Positions 27,089 through 35,752 of a stretch of DNA of 64,000 nucleotides are shown here, piece after piece. Under the pieces are notes generated by a model. It ran no database searches and was not told the origin of the DNA. It worked only from the letters and a program-made list of their open reading frames with translations. Every line of letters begins with the position of its first letter. The first letter of the stretch is position 1. The stretch comes from Saprospiraceae bacterium (lineage in GTDB: Bacteria > Bacteroidota > Bacteroidia > Chitinophagales > Saprospiraceae): assembly GCA_016714895.1 (NCBI GenBank), contig JADKBV010000004.1, positions 310,001 through 374,000 on the forward strand. Reading direction: 5' to 3'. Made by a program: the position numbers and the translations under genes.

Positions 27089-27862
27089 TTACCGCAATGG
27101 ATAAAATATTTTAATTCTCAATCCTCCTCCGGTTACAGGTTCAAACATGGTTTCAGCACCAATCATATTTGCCCGCGAAACAATGTTTTTAAGGCCCAGC
27201 CCGTAATTTTTTGTGTTCAGACTCATTCCCAAACCATTGTCTTCACAAATGATGGTAAAGATATGAGGTTCGGACAAAAACGTAACCGAAAATCTGGTGG
27301 CCCGTGCATGTTTGATCATATTCGAAATACATTCCTGAATGATTCTGAAAAGGATGATTTGGTGTTCGTTTGATATCTCCGTTTCTTTTCCTTCAAATAT
27401 TAATTTTGCATCAACAAATCTCAGTCTGTTCAGGCGTTCAATCTCAAAACTGACAGCTTTGGCCAAACCTAAAAAAATAAAGGAATCGGCATTTAGTGAT
27501 TTGGAGAGATTTCGCACATCTTCCAGTACTTTGGACAAAATTTCTCTGGTATCGGCGATCAGATTCCGGTCTTTTTCGGTCACATCTTCTGAAATCATAG
27601 ACAGTTGAAGATTACTCACAGACAATAATTGGCCGATATTGTCATGCAATTCCCAACTGAGTGCTTTGAGCAAATGTTCCTGGTTTTCAATCCTCGATGC
27701 CTCGAGTTCTTTTTCATATTTTATCCGGGATTTTTGTTTTTCACTTATAAAATAAAGCCTTCTTTTGTTAAAAGTATAAAATAATGTAAAAATGATGATA
27801 ACCAGCGTAATCAGGATAAATACAAATACTACAATCAGGTCACTTATAACAATCTGGTCCAT
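27089..27862 (-). CDS. HisKA_3 sensor histidine kinase (NarX/DesK/LiaS type)
   Basis: The kinase starts at the ATG at 27862 (MDQIVISDLIV) with one membrane helix and little or no periplasmic part. It has a dimerisation domain with ALSWELHDNIGQLLSVS (phospho-His in HD) and an HATPase domain with IIQECISNMIKHA, CEDNGLGM and NYGLGLKNI. With about 257 residues it is short and lacks its own sensor, so the signal may come from the membrane protein encoded just upstream, whose stop overlaps its start by 19 bases. Confidence 0.9.
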   Translation of the reverse strand: MDQIVISDLIVVFVFILITLVIIIFTLFYTFNKRRLYFISEKQKSRIKYEKELEASRIENQEHLLKALSWELHDNIGQLLSVSNLQLSMISEDVTEKDRNLIADTREILSKVLEDVRNLSKSLNADSFIFLGLAKAVSFEIERLNRLRFVDAKLIFEGKETEISNEHQIILFRIIQECISNMIKHARATRFSVTFLSEPHIFTIICEDNGLGMSLNTKNYGLGLKNIVSRANMIGAETMFEPVTGGGLRIKIFYPLR

Positions 27863-28476
27863 CGGAAAGAAATAATGAAACAAATATGACTGGAAATAAT
27901 GAGAACTTTACTTAAAAACTGTAAAATTTCCAGATTTTTTACATCTACCATATATTGAAACCCGATGATAATGGGAATAAACGGAACGGTAAACAATAAC
28001 AATCCGCACGAAAACCAAAATGATCTGGAGTAGTAAAAATCATAAATCTCATCCGTATGTAAAAACTTAACAAGATATTGAATGCATAAAATAATCAGTA
28101 TGACCGCTCCCGCCACAAAAGTTTTAAACTGAAGTTTGTCAAAAAACAACACTTTGTAAAAATTGTCATAGAAAAAAAACAAAATCAACCCGAATGAAAG
28201 CCATAGGATTATTTTCTTCCAACGGGTTGATTTCGACAATTGATAAAAAACACTGTAACAAATCATAAAAAATCCCAGGGTATACATGTTGTAAATAAAA
28301 TAGTTCTGCTTTTCTGAATAGAGGGGGATCAAAAAGCCCAGGAGTTCAGTGACAAACATCAATACAAACAACAACCGCAAATGAAAATCAATTTTGGTCG
28401 TTTTATTAATCGGAAGCAATGAACTGAATAGCGATAAAAATGGAAAAAGTAAGGATATTATTATTTGTACAGTCAT
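27844..28476 (-). CDS. Multi-pass membrane protein, probable sensor partner of the kinase
   Basis: About 210 residues, nearly all hydrophobic, with six or seven predicted helices (SLLFPFLSLFSSLLP, LLFVLMFVTELLGFLIPLY, IILWLSFGLILFFFY, FVAGAVILIILCIQYL, GLLLFTVPFIPIIIGF and others). The ATG at 28476 is preferred to the TTG upstream. I do not recognise a named family, but such proteins occur directly upstream of short HisKA_3 kinases in Bacteroidota. The overlap with the kinase gene supports a joint sensing role. Confidence 0.65.
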   Translation of the reverse strand: MTVQIIISLLFPFLSLFSSLLPINKTTKIDFHLRLLFVLMFVTELLGFLIPLYSEKQNYFIYNMYTLGFFMICYSVFYQLSKSTRWKKIILWLSFGLILFFFYDNFYKVLFFDKLQFKTFVAGAVILIILCIQYLVKFLHTDEIYDFYYSRSFWFSCGLLLFTVPFIPIIIGFQYMVDVKNLEILQFLSKVLIISSHICFIISFRWTRLL

Positions 28477-28487
28477 GCAGTTAAGAA

Positions 28488-29003
28488 TCAATTATGCGGT
28501 ATTGTTTTTCTTGGTGGTTGTCCGGCATTTCCATAATTGAGTATGGCAAAATTCAAATCAGCATCATTGTGCCGGTCACTACCATTGTCTTTCACCGTAG
28601 GTACAATAAACACTGTTAATCGGTCATTGCCTTCAAAAGATGGACTTTGTCCCGATGGTTCTATGGTATATGGATATCTGCCAAAATAGATACGTAAACC
28701 ACTAATTTTATCAGCCGTAAGTCCACCTGGTGGATTTGATAATGCATAATTAAGATAATTTGCCAATGATTCCATCGAAATCCATGCATTATTGGTCAAA
28801 TCAATATCTTTTGATTCCGGATCGCACAATTTGAGATCGTGAAAATTTTTCTGTAACTGCTGTGCCTGATTTACGGTAATACTTCTAACAGGTGTGTCAG
28901 TAACATAAGGACTTAATAATCCTTGATTTGAACATGATAATAAAAAAGTACACCCTGTTCCCAAAATAATAAGGCGGAATAGGTTAAAAAAATTTGTTTT
29001 CAT
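28488..29003 (-). CDS. Lipoprotein of unknown function, first gene of the sensor operon
   Basis: The ATG at 29003 (MKTNFFN) opens a lipoprotein signal ending in FLLSCSNQG, so the Cys is probably lipidated. The mature ~150 residues contain QAQQLQKNFHDLK, a segment beginning WISMESLANYLNYA, ISGLRIYFGRYP and a Gly-Asn-Ala-Gly tail. I do not know the family. The gene ends 11 bases before the membrane protein and heads a lipoprotein, membrane protein, kinase and regulator set. It may sense something in the periplasm for that system. Confidence 0.7.
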   Translation of the reverse strand: MKTNFFNLFRLIILGTGCTFLLSCSNQGLLSPYVTDTPVRSITVNQAQQLQKNFHDLKLCDPESKDIDLTNNAWISMESLANYLNYALSNPPGGLTADKISGLRIYFGRYPYTIEPSGQSPSFEGNDRLTVFIVPTVKDNGSDRHNDADLNFAILNYGNAGQPPRKTIPHN

Positions 29004-29033
29004 TCTTATTTGGTTTACGTTTTGAAATAATAA

Positions 29034-29062
29034 CAAAGGTACATCTTGCTTTATTCCTCAAA
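29034..29062 (-). promoter_or_regulatory. Promoter of the lipoprotein-kinase operon
   Basis: On the minus strand TTTG (29059-29062) and TACCTTTG (29034-29041) are 17 bases apart, close to the Bacteroidota consensus. A short dyad (TTCCT/AGGAA, 29054-29070) overlaps the -33 part. Confidence 0.55.
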
Positions 29063-29234
29063 GTAAGGAATAACCTTGAAAAAAAAGGGTGTTTTTCCCC
29101 TTTTTTATTTGTGTATTACATTATGAAAATACCGAAAAACACTTATATCTGAGACGTATTTTCCTGTAGAAAAAAGAGGAAAATTCTTCTTCAAAAACCT
29201 TGTATTTCCCTGTTTTACAATAAATTATCACAGA

Positions 29235-29242
29235 TACCTTTG
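29235..29242 (+). promoter_or_regulatory. Putative -7 promoter element of the 29357 gene
   Basis: TACCTTTG matches the -7 consensus. No -33 TTG is seen, and the leader would be about 110 bases. Confidence 0.4.
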
Positions 29243-29356
29243 TCCTGTCAATATTTTTTAAAACCTGAATTGATGGTGGATTCCGAAAAACCTTTAAGAG
29301 TAGGACAGGGCCGCTGAAAACTGAAAAGAGTAAGCAAAATCCAAAAATAAAAATTT

Positions 29357-30121
29357 ATGTTAGTTTCAAATTTTGAAATCCTCGTCAACCGATTCGGACC
29401 TGCTTTACCTACCCCGGAGGGTGCCGTATTCAGAAGAATTGTTCAGGGATATTTTCTGACAGTAACCAATCTCGAACCAAAACGTACCTTATATTTGTAC
29501 GCTAAAATGACAACAACCTCTGCAACAGGCAACAGAGCACTGTCACCTTCCAATCTCAATTGTTTGTTTGATAATGGTATGATCACGAATTTTCCCAAAA
29601 CCATAGGTGCAAGTATTACGTATTCACCATCTGGAGCTTTAATGACTTCCATTCAATCCTTTACCCTTGCACCTAAAGAAACATGTTTGTTGGCATTTTT
29701 GCCCAAAACCGACCCCTTAATCCTACAGAATACTGATGTCGAATACAGAGGATATGTCGAATTATTTCAAACTTTTTCCTTATGGAAAAAACCTTCTGCC
29801 CAATTGTTGGTCACTCCGGAATACAGAGGTACTTACTTAGACAATGCATTTCCAAATCCGAATGTATTGGATGAACTGGATTTTGACCAATTGGCTTACA
29901 GTGTGCCCCTTGCTTCCGGACAAGCTTTAAATACAGTAGAAGCAGTAAAAGGAGTTATCTGGGATTTTGATTTTGCAGCTGTAAAAGATATTTCTGCATT
30001 GTCAAAAGCTTTAAAAATCAAAAATCCTGACTTGGATGATGTGGAAATAAACGAAGCAGCAGAATTTGTCTTTAATATGAAATCAGACCCGGATTTTCTG
30101 AAACAAATGAAAGGTAAATAG
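29357..30121 (+). CDS. Unrecognised protein of 254 residues
   Basis: I do not recognise a family. The frame begins at an ATG with no signal peptide. It contains a PTPEGAVFRRIVQGYFLTVTN segment, several beta-strand-like stretches (TLYLYAKMTTTS, VEYRGYVELFQTFSLW) and an acidic C-terminal part (KIKNPDLDDVEINEAAEFVF). The pattern suggests a beta-sandwich followed by a helical tail. Codon use looks normal for the window, and a promoter element and a strong terminator flank it, so it is a real single-gene unit. Confidence 0.7.
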   Translation: MLVSNFEILVNRFGPALPTPEGAVFRRIVQGYFLTVTNLEPKRTLYLYAKMTTTSATGNRALSPSNLNCLFDNGMITNFPKTIGASITYSPSGALMTSIQSFTLAPKETCLLAFLPKTDPLILQNTDVEYRGYVELFQTFSLWKKPSAQLLVTPEYRGTYLDNAFPNPNVLDELDFDQLAYSVPLASGQALNTVEAVKGVIWDFDFAAVKDISALSKALKIKNPDLDDVEINEAAEFVFNMKSDPDFLKQMKGK

Positions 30122-30137
30122 TAGTTTCTGAATAGCA

Positions 30138-30168
30138 AAAGCAGATTCCCCAAAAAGGAATCTGCTTT
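30138..30168. terminator. Bidirectional intrinsic terminator
   Basis: A perfect 12-bp stem (AAAGCAGATTCC / GGAATCTGCTTT) with a 7-base loop is flanked by A and T runs. It lies between the convergent ends of the 29357 gene and the Spy-like gene and can serve both. Confidence 0.85.
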
Positions 30169-30197
30169 CATTTGTAATAGTTCAGGATATCAAAAAA

Positions 30198-30674
30198 TTA
30201 TCTCCCGCGACGATCCGGCCTGTCTCTGATTTTTTCAACCATATTTGCCTTAAACTCTTTTTCTGCTTTGATCAATCTGACTACTTTTGAAGCCGGCATA
30301 ACAGTCCTGAATTTGGAAATATACTTTTTCTCCAGATCAAGGTCCTTTGACTTAAATTCCATCATATTTTTTAAAGTTGCTTCGGCTTCCGCTTCTGTCA
30401 TATCCTTTTTCAGGCTACCTTTTTCAAAAATATCTTCCCTGTTATTCTTCTTTTCTTCCTCGTAAGCATGGTACATAGGCCAGAACTTTTCGGCTTCAGC
30501 TTCTGTCAATTGTACTTTGTCGGTAATAAATGCCACTTTATGAGCCTTTAATTTTTCCCTGACTTTTTCTCTGTTTTCTCCTCCGGGTTTCTGACCAAAA
30601 ACGTCATGGCTCAGTCCGGTTGTAAAAAAACCGACTAATAAAAAGAGGGATACATAATTCCAAATGTTTTTCAT
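30198..30674 (-). CDS. Spy/CpxP-like periplasmic protein of the ECF operon
   Basis: The 158-residue protein has a signal peptide (VSLFLLVGFFTTGLS...VFGQ) and a Lys/Glu-rich helical body with LTEAEAEKFWPMYHAYEEEK and KFRTVMPASKVVRLIKAEKEF. This resembles Spy/CpxP-type LTxxQ proteins and the Bacteroidota group often annotated as a sensor of an ECF sigma factor. It is the third gene of the operon, 49 bases after the anti-sigma gene. It is probably an envelope stress chaperone or sensor. Confidence 0.75.
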   Translation of the reverse strand: MKNIWNYVSLFLLVGFFTTGLSHDVFGQKPGGENREKVREKLKAHKVAFITDKVQLTEAEAEKFWPMYHAYEEEKKNNREDIFEKGSLKKDMTEAEAEATLKNMMEFKSKDLDLEKKYISKFRTVMPASKVVRLIKAEKEFKANMVEKIRDRPDRRGR

Positions 30675-30723
30675 GATAAATGATATATTAATGTGAATAA
30701 AAATATTAAAAATGTTTCGGTTG

Positions 30724-31230
30724 TTATAAATCGTCTTCCCAATCAGACAAATCTATACTGTCATAAAGTATATCTTCAGGAAACTCATCTTCGGAAAAAC
30801 TTTCTTCCGTAATCAAACCTGCATTGACAAGATCGTCCAGATCCAGGGTATGACTTTGTTCTTCAAGGTACAACCATACCATTTCGTTTTCGTCCGTATT
30901 GATGTCTTCTGTTGTTGGCCAAAAAACCAATGCTGTCAGCAACATAACCATTGAAGCCGCCGCCATCCAATACATCGGCTGAACCCAGTTTTTTTTGTGT
31001 ACTGACTTTGAAATCACTTTATTTTCGGTCTTTCCAAAATATCCTGCCGGAATATCATCATACTTATGTTCCTTTTTAACGGACAACAAGGCAAGAGCGG
31101 TCAACAAATTTTCATTGGTTTCAAAATATCCTTCCGGTATACCTTTTATCCTTCTTTGCTTCAGCATCTCTGAAATCCCCGGCGATATCTCCTTAATTTC
31201 TTCTTCTACTTCGTATCTAGGTGTGTTCAT
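30724..31230 (-). CDS. Membrane-anchored anti-sigma factor candidate
   Basis: The 168-residue protein has a cytoplasmic N-terminal ~85 residues with two related phrases, GIPEGYFETNENLL and DIPAGYFGKTENKV. One membrane helix follows (WMAAASMVMLLTALVFW), then an acidic periplasmic tail ending in many Asp/Glu residues. Its place 9 bases after the ECF sigma gene and its topology make it the probable anti-sigma factor, although no zinc-binding anti-sigma (ZAS) motif is present. It could hold the sigma factor at the membrane until an envelope signal arrives. Confidence 0.7.
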   Translation of the reverse strand: MNTPRYEVEEEIKEISPGISEMLKQRRIKGIPEGYFETNENLLTALALLSVKKEHKYDDIPAGYFGKTENKVISKSVHKKNWVQPMYWMAAASMVMLLTALVFWPTTEDINTDENEMVWLYLEEQSHTLDLDDLVNAGLITEESFSEDEFPEDILYDSIDLSDWEDDL

Positions 31231-31239
31231 AATATTTCT

Positions 31240-31806
31240 TTATTGCTCTCTGAGAAATGATTCAATTTTTTTAACAGCATGGTGATAAGACGCTTTAAGA
31301 GCTCCGACACTGGTTTCCGTGATATCCGCAATATCCTGATAAGACAGCGCCTCGTAATACCTGAGATGAAAAACCATTTTTTGTTTTTCAGGTAAACTTT
31401 CTATGGCTTCATTGATCCGGTTTACGGCTGTTTCTTCATCAAAATATCCGTCTGCATGTTTTTCTGAAACAGGACTTATAAGGTCACTTTCGATGGAAAG
31501 ATGGCTTTTTCTGCTTTGTAAATGATTCAGGGATTCCCGGGTGGCAATCCGGTAAATCCAGGTAAACAAAGATGATTTTTCTTCAAATTTTTCTATGTTT
31601 CTGAATATTTTTACAAAAGTATTTTGCAACACATCATCCGTATCATCATGTGAACCTACGATGGTCCTGACATGATTGTATAACCTCACCTGATAAGCAC
31701 GTATCAACAACCTGAAACCTTCTTCCCGGGTTTGAACATTCCTGATCAAAGCCAATAAAGACCGATCGTCGATGGAAGGTTTTGTTTGAAGAATTTGTGT
31801 TGTCAT
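31240..31806 (-). CDS. ECF-type RNA polymerase sigma factor
   Basis: The 188-residue protein has sigma region 2 (HVRTIVGSHDDTDDVLQNTF and SLFTWIYRIATRESLNHL) and region 4 (LPEKQKMVFHLRYYEALSYQ, then VGALKASYHHAVKKI). Regions 1 and 3 are absent, as in ECF factors. It heads a three-gene operon with the anti-sigma and Spy-like genes. ECF factors often start their own operon, but no duplicated promoter can be defined here. Confidence 0.92.
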   Translation of the reverse strand: MTTQILQTKPSIDDRSLLALIRNVQTREEGFRLLIRAYQVRLYNHVRTIVGSHDDTDDVLQNTFVKIFRNIEKFEEKSSLFTWIYRIATRESLNHLQSRKSHLSIESDLISPVSEKHADGYFDEETAVNRINEAIESLPEKQKMVFHLRYYEALSYQDIADITETSVGALKASYHHAVKKIESFLREQ

Positions 31807-31903
31807 GTGAAATCTTTTTCTTAAAGACTGTTTATTTTGATTATTTTGTACTTTTGACAGTAAATATTTTCAAAGGTTTAATCATTATTACCATTTTGTG
31901 CAC

Positions 31904-32464
31904 ATGATAAAATTATTTTGCAGACTTATATTGAAAATCTGGGGTTTCAAAATAACCGGCCACTTTCCCGCTGAAATTAAAAAAAAGTTATACGTCGTAT
32001 ATCCACATACTTCTAATTGGGACTTTCCGCTGGGTATCCTCATGAAAGGAGGCATCCCCATGGATGTCAATTATGTGGCAAAAGATTCTTTGTTTAAATG
32101 GCCTTACGGATGGATTTTCCGTGCATTGGGTGGCATTCCTGTTGATCGTAAAAAAAGAACAAACTTTGTGGACAGCATGACAGATCTTTACAACAAATAC
32201 GACAGGTTGTCCTTTGCCATTGCTCCCGAAGGAACCCGAAAAAAAGTTGATCGATGGAAAACAGGTTTCTATTATATTGCTTTGAATGCAAAAATTCCGA
32301 TCATCCCGGTCAAATTTGACTACAAAAATATGGAGGTGCATTACGGTGATCCTTTTTGGCCTACCGGAAATTTTGATGAAGATATGAAGTTTTTTGCAAA
32401 ACATTTTATGGGTACTGTGGGCAAAAACCCGGAATTAGCCAGCGATTTGTCGATATATCTTTGA
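31904..32464 (+). CDS. 1-acyl-sn-glycerol-3-phosphate acyltransferase family protein
   Basis: This protein of about 186 residues has the PlsC motifs HTSNWD (HX4D) and APEGTR, with GGIPVDRKK between. The short length and HTSNWD form fit the compact Bacteroidota PlsC-like enzymes acting in phospholipid, ornithine lipid or lipid A-like acylation. The ATG at 31904 is preferred to the GTG two codons earlier. It is a single gene, divergent from the ECF operon. Confidence 0.85.
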   Translation: MIKLFCRLILKIWGFKITGHFPAEIKKKLYVVYPHTSNWDFPLGILMKGGIPMDVNYVAKDSLFKWPYGWIFRALGGIPVDRKKRTNFVDSMTDLYNKYDRLSFAIAPEGTRKKVDRWKTGFYYIALNAKIPIIPVKFDYKNMEVHYGDPFWPTGNFDEDMKFFAKHFMGTVGKNPELASDLSIYL

Positions 32465-32624
32465 TGGTTTTTTTACGTAAAACATTCTGCTAAAGTCTGT
32501 TTATATTAAGTTTTCTTAAAAACTTTTGAAAACCTTAGTACAAAAAAACATTTACTACCTTAATCTGTTATTGAAAATCAAATCAAAAATTTTAGTTCAA
32601 TCTTTTTATTCAAAAACCGGTTTT

Positions 32625-33431
32625 ATGGCAAAAGTTAAACAATATATCACTTTATTGCTGGTAGTATTTACAGCATATACGTTCATTTCCAGCTCAGGTG
32701 GTGTGCCTCAGGCAGTAACCCTTGCTCCGGGAGAATCCGGAAAAAACTGCAGTGCCTGCCATTCGGGCGGAAATTTTGATGCCCAGGTAGCCCTTACAAT
32801 AAAAGATGCAGGAGGAAATATCGTAACATCTTACACACCAGATCAGACATATGCACTTGAGGTTAAAGTTTCGGGCAACACCAATGCCAAAACCTATGGA
32901 TTTCAAATGGTCGCACTCACCGAAACCGGTAATAAAGATATGGGAATCTGGTCAAACCTCGGTCAAAGGGTCAAATCCATCAACCTTCTCCAAAGAAAAT
33001 ACATGGTACAATCAAGTCCCAAAGCAGATGGGATTTTTACCATGAATTGGAAAGCACCGGCCGTCAATGAAGGAAATATCAGTTTTTATTTTTCAGGTCT
33101 TGCCGCGAACCTCAACGGTGGCACTGCAGGTGATCATCCGGTTTCAAATAAAAAAACTTTGACTCCTGTAGGTACATCATCTGTTGAAAATACCGGTATT
33201 GTTGACTTTATGATTTTCCCCAATCCGGCAACAGACAGGTTGTACGTTAAAACTTCCTCAACAATAACCTCCTGGTCAGTTTATCCGATCAACGGACAAA
33301 GCTCTGTTATTACAGTTTCAGATGTTACTCAGGGCATTTCCATAGACCAGCTGGTTCCGGGTACTTACCTTTTAGAAGGTAAAAGCATACTGCCTTATAT
33401 CACCAAAAGAATGATGTTTGTGAAGATATAA
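32625..33431 (+). CDS. Choice-of-anchor V type secreted protein with T9SS sorting domain
   Basis: The ATG at 32625 gives a signal peptide (YITLLLVVFTAYTFISSS); a TTG 33 codons upstream is not used here. The mature protein begins GESGKNCSACHSGG, a CxxCH motif that looks like heme c but is also the hallmark of the Reelin-like choice-of-anchor V domain. Residues ~60-190 form a beta-sandwich, and the C-terminus (FPNPATDRLYV onward) is a T9SS type A domain. Whether the CxxCH binds heme is open. Confidence 0.8.
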   Translation: MAKVKQYITLLLVVFTAYTFISSSGGVPQAVTLAPGESGKNCSACHSGGNFDAQVALTIKDAGGNIVTSYTPDQTYALEVKVSGNTNAKTYGFQMVALTETGNKDMGIWSNLGQRVKSINLLQRKYMVQSSPKADGIFTMNWKAPAVNEGNISFYFSGLAANLNGGTAGDHPVSNKKTLTPVGTSSVENTGIVDFMIFPNPATDRLYVKTSSTITSWSVYPINGQSSVITVSDVTQGISIDQLVPGTYLLEGKSILPYITKRMMFVKI

Positions 33432-33535
33432 GTTTTGTGTTTTAGTGTAAACATATCAATTATCTGTTTTTAGAATACCTGCAATAAACCAAGGTGAGGA
33501 ATCTTACCTCCATGTTTTCAGTAACTTTTATTACA

Positions 33536-33564
33536 TTTCGAAAGCAAAAATTAATGTACCTTTG
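33536..33564 (+). promoter_or_regulatory. Promoter of the molybdenum cofactor operon
   Basis: TACCTTTG (33557-33564) is an exact -7 element, 18 bases before the moaA start. A TTTC (33536-33539) stands 17 bases upstream in the -33 position. The very short leader leaves no room for a Moco riboswitch. Confidence 0.6.
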
Positions 33565-33582
33565 CTTTACAGCCATTGATTT

Positions 33583-34563
33583 ATGTTATTCGACAGCTTC
33601 GGACGCATACACGACTATCTACGTATTTCCCTGACCGACAATTGTAATTTTCGGTGCACGTACTGTATGCCGGAAGAAAAAATCCAATGTCTCCCCTCGT
33701 CCCGTTTAATGCAAAAGGATGAAATTTTATCTTTGGCAAAAACTTTTGTCGACCTGGGTATCAAAAAAATCCGCCTCACTGGCGGAGAACCTCTGCTCCG
33801 GAAAGATTTTGGAGAAATATATGCTGAACTGGCAGATTTACCGGTGACACTCACCTTTACCACCAACGGATTTTTACTGGATAAATATGCCGGTCTTTGT
33901 AAAACCAAAGGACTCAAAGGTGTCAACATCAGCATCGATACACTCGACAGAGAAAAATTTTTTTCCATTACCAAAAGAGATCATTTCCCTACGGTTTGGA
34001 AAAATATCGAACTCATGATTCAAATGGGTTTTGACGTAAAACTCAACATTGTCCTCATGAAACATGTGAATGATGACGAAACAGAACAGTTTATTGCCCT
34101 GACCAAAAATTGGCCGGTTCATGTTCGTTTTATCGAATTTATGCCTTTTGACAAAAACGGATGGGACAAAACCAAAGTCATTTCTTTTGAAGAAATTATG
34201 TCTGACCTCTACCAAAAATATGCCGTGGTCAAATTGCTTGACGAAAAACACGATACCGCCAAAAAATTTCAGATTCTCGGCCACCAGGGAACGTTTGCCT
34301 TCATAACGACCATGAGCCAACCTTTTTGCGGAGATTGTAACCGTTTGAGACTGACCGCAGATGGAAAAATCAAAAACTGCCTTTTCGGCAAAGAAGAAAT
34401 TGACCTTTTATCACCACTCAGAAATGGAGAAGATATCGAAAATCTCATCAGAACATCTGTCACCCGAAAACATGCTATCATGGGCGGTCAGTTTTCATCA
34501 TCCTACCTCGAAACGGATGCACAATCTATTCAAAACAGAAGCATGATTAAAATCGGAGGTTGA
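33583..34563 (+). CDS. moaA: GTP 3',8-cyclase MoaA
   Basis: The 326-residue radical SAM enzyme has the N-terminal cluster motif CNFRCTYC, LTGGEPLLRKDF (SAM binding) and the C-terminal cluster motif FCGDCNRLRL followed by NCLFG. It ends in Gly-Gly, as MoaA does. It makes 3',8-cyclo-7,8-dihydro-GTP in the first step of molybdopterin synthesis. It is the first gene of the operon; its stop overlaps the moeA start (TGATG). Confidence 0.97.
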   Translation: MLFDSFGRIHDYLRISLTDNCNFRCTYCMPEEKIQCLPSSRLMQKDEILSLAKTFVDLGIKKIRLTGGEPLLRKDFGEIYAELADLPVTLTFTTNGFLLDKYAGLCKTKGLKGVNISIDTLDREKFFSITKRDHFPTVWKNIELMIQMGFDVKLNIVLMKHVNDDETEQFIALTKNWPVHVRFIEFMPFDKNGWDKTKVISFEEIMSDLYQKYAVVKLLDEKHDTAKKFQILGHQGTFAFITTMSQPFCGDCNRLRLTADGKIKNCLFGKEEIDLLSPLRNGEDIENLIRTSVTRKHAIMGGQFSSSYLETDAQSIQNRSMIKIGG

Positions 34564-35750
34564 TGAACTTTATTCACTATCAGGACGCCTGGCAATTATT
34601 ATTTGATTCCGTTCCGGAAAAACAAGCCGTCAAGAAAAATCTTCCGGATACACTTGGTCATTATACATCAGAAGATATATACGCACCTGTAGACATTCCT
34701 TTATTCGATAATTCCGCCATGGACGGTTTCGGATTTATAAACCAAAATCTTTCCCCGGATACTTTTTATCCGATCGTCGGTGAGAGTAAGGCAGGTTCTT
34801 CCTCCCTTCCCGTTTGTCTGCCGGGGCAAGCCATCCGGATTTTTACCGGAGCTCCGGTACCTGAACAAATCGATCTGGTAGTCATGAAAGAACAATGTGA
34901 CGTTCAGGAAAATATGGTACGTATCATGCATGAATCATGGTCACCGGGAATGAATATCCGTCCCAAAGGATCACAAACCCAAAAAGGATCACTCATTCTG
35001 CCGGCAAAAACAAAAATGACACCGGGCATTATAGGCTTTTTGGCCGGATTCGGTTTGGAAAAAATATCCGTTTTCCCGTTTCCGGAAATAGGCATTCTGA
35101 TCACCGGAGACGAACTGGTTCCTCCGGGAAAAACTCCGGAATTTGGCAAAATATACGAAAGCAACGGAACCGCATTAACTGCTCTATTGGCAGAAATCAG
35201 GCTCAATCCTGTATTTGTAAAAAAAGTTCCCGATGTACCTGAAGTCTTAAATAAAGAAATAAAAGCAGCCCTTTTATCTTGCGACATATTGATTCTGACC
35301 GGCGGAATATCTGTCGGAGACTATGATTTTGTTCAGGATGCACTTGTGAAAAACAATGTTCAAAAACAGTTTTACAAAATCAGACAAAAACCAGGGAAAC
35401 CAATATTTTTCGGAAAAAAAGAGGATGTATCCGTTTTTGCCCTTCCGGGAAATCCTGCCTCAGTTTTTACTTGTTTTGAAGTCTATGTACGCCCTTTTAT
35501 CGAAGCTTTTATATCCGGAAAAACTAAATATATTCATATTGAAACAGCAAAAATGGCTCATGATTTTTCCAAAAAGAAAGGTTTGACTCATTTTTTTAAA
35601 AGTGTGGTTTCCGAAGGACAACTCACAATGCTCACCGGTCAGGAAAGTTATAAAATGGATGCTTTTACAACAGCAAATGCACTGGTCATTCTCGAAGAAG
35701 ACAGTGAAAACATCTATGAAGGAGAATTTGTAAAATACATTAAAATCTGA
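34563..35750 (+). CDS. moeA: Molybdopterin molybdenumtransferase MoeA
   Basis: About 395 residues with the MoeA pattern: PLFDNSAMDGFGF, GQAIRIFTGAPVP, and the catalytic-domain motifs TGDELVPPG, ESNGTAL, TGGISVGDYDF and LPGNPAS. It inserts molybdate into adenylylated molybdopterin. The ATG at 34563 shares one base with the moaA stop. The TauE/SafE gene follows 2 bases later. Confidence 0.95.
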   Translation: MNFIHYQDAWQLLFDSVPEKQAVKKNLPDTLGHYTSEDIYAPVDIPLFDNSAMDGFGFINQNLSPDTFYPIVGESKAGSSSLPVCLPGQAIRIFTGAPVPEQIDLVVMKEQCDVQENMVRIMHESWSPGMNIRPKGSQTQKGSLILPAKTKMTPGIIGFLAGFGLEKISVFPFPEIGILITGDELVPPGKTPEFGKIYESNGTALTALLAEIRLNPVFVKKVPDVPEVLNKEIKAALLSCDILILTGGISVGDYDFVQDALVKNNVQKQFYKIRQKPGKPIFFGKKEDVSVFALPGNPASVFTCFEVYVRPFIEAFISGKTKYIHIETAKMAHDFSKKKGLTHFFKSVVSEGQLTMLTGQESYKMDAFTTANALVILEEDSENIYEGEFVKYIKI

Positions 35751-35752
35751 CG

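Larger units (their letters stand above)
29004..29356. other. Intergenic region between divergent genes
   Basis: These 353 bases separate the lipoprotein operon (minus) from the 29357 gene (plus). Exact TACCTTTG -7 elements occur in both directions (29034-29041 minus, 29235-29242 plus). No open frame of interest is seen. Confidence 0.5.

Noticed and set aside
33432..33582. Moco riboswitch before moaA
   Set aside because: The -7 element leaves a leader of only about 12 bases, too short for the known riboswitch.
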